A DNA stretch of 64,000 nt from positions 496,001 through 560,000 of the forward strand of contig NZ_JANQBB010000001.1 in NCBI RefSeq assembly GCF_024721975.1. Direction: 5' to 3'. Position 1 is the first letter of the stretch. Each line of letters opens with the position of its first letter. The notes under the pieces were generated by a model, which saw only the letters and a list, made by a program, of their open reading frames with translations, did no database searches and was not told the DNA's origin. Origin of the DNA: Paenibacillus endoradicis (lineage in GTDB: Bacteria; Bacillota; Bacilli; Paenibacillales; Paenibacillaceae). Positions 63,545 through 64,000 of the stretch are shown here, piece by piece. The position numbers and the translations under genes are program-made.

Positions 63545-64000
63545 ATCTTTCTCTCCTCATGTTCGCTTACGGAGTTAGCTGACGGATTCGGAATAAGAGA
63601 GCTTCCCTACAGACGCTTATAAAGCGACCGATTCACCCCATGCTCCTGATGAATATAAATCTTTTCTTCATCAATTGCTTTGGTTCCCCCGCTTCTAGTA
63701 TATAGAACTCAGCGATTATTATTGGCTGTATACAGCTTCGCGACTATATTAACCTGATGTTGATCTTTTGTAAAACCTAATGTAGTCATTGTCAGGCTGC
63801 ATAAAGCCATAAAAGATAAATTTCAGTTGTTATGACGACGAAATCATGATCGTTCTCTCGAATACTCGTTAATACTCTGTATATTAACCTATGTTAAGAA
63901 GTCAGATAATTCAGTTCAACTTTCCATCAAGAAACTTGAACCTATATTTCAAAATAAAGAGAAAAACGGAGATAATCGTACTATTCTAAAGTTATTAATA
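63545..64000. other. Window end, no supported gene
   Basis: The first 40 bases (CGGAGTTAGCTGACGGATTC) resemble the diverged repeat at 4025. On the - strand short open stretches such as SGGTKAIDEEKIYIHQEHGV occur, but with stops and no ribosome site; they may be decayed gene pieces. Confidence 0.35.

Overview
The window comes from the chromosome of a low-to-moderate G+C, spore-forming Firmicute, most likely a member of Paenibacillaceae. The reasons are the gene order of the first 25 kb (the remA-gmk-rpoZ-coaBC-priA-def-fmt-rsmB-rlmN-prpC-prkC-rsgA-rpe-spoVM-rpmB-fakA-recG block known from Bacillus and Paenibacillus), the sporulation genes spoVM and a SpoVIF-like gene, strong AGGAGG-type ribosome sites with frequent TTG and GTG starts, and a GAAC-N4-GTTC LexA box of Bacillus type. 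No rRNA, tRNA, CRISPR array or intact insertion sequence was seen.

Region 1 (1-25.8 kb) is housekeeping and almost all on the + strand: the end of a Ca2+ P-type ATPase, dapF, a two-domain methionine-synthesis protein, remA, gmk, rpoZ, coaBC, priA, def, fmt, rsmB, rlmN, the PrpC/PrkC phosphatase-kinase pair, rsgA, rpe, spoVM, rpmB (- strand), an Asp23-like gene, fatty acid kinase fakA with a DegV/FakB partner, recG and a SpoVIF-like gene. The genes are tightly spaced and partly overlapping. Two gaps (4.0-4.7 kb and 10.4-10.6 kb) hold dispersed repeats. The first gap lies where yloC/yicC sits in B. subtilis.

Region 2 (26-34 kb) starts with an SOS-type operon (Y-family polymerase uvrX plus yolD). 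It is followed by about 6 kb holding a lipoprotein glycosidase-like gene, a small orphan, an LCP ligase and an autoregulated-looking HTH regulator with an Ntn-hydrolase. A frameshifted second copy of the 3' end of yolD closes this segment, so the 6 kb lies between imperfect direct repeats.

Region 3 (34-44 kb) is accessory: a divergent MFS/TetR pair with matching operators, an APH-like kinase, a GNAT gene with no normal start codon, Crp/Fnr and AlkD-like genes, a secreted esterase with a C-terminal carbohydrate-binding-like domain, and several decayed genes. Region 4 (44-49.5 kb, - strand) is an operon of two different GH65 disaccharide phosphorylases and beta-phosphoglucomutase. Region 5 (49.9-53.6 kb) is a compact signalling operon: a REC-HD-GYP protein, an H-NOX haem sensor, a hybrid histidine kinase with two receivers, and a stand-alone receiver.

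Region 6 (53.7-64 kb) holds a VOC protein, two further TetR genes (one in an operon with an MFS pump), an FAD oxidoreductase, membrane proteins, a PAP2 phosphatase and a PadR/HAAS pair. It also holds gene remnants: an SLH-domain tail, a DUF4180 gene with an internal deletion, and an unidentified fragment. The features that seem most worth follow-up are the dispersed dyad-symmetric repeat family (4.0, 10.4, 25.8 and 63.0 kb), the direct-repeat-flanked 6 kb segment, the H-NOX to HD-GYP signalling operon, and the Ntn-hydrolase whose usual catalytic Cys is Ser.
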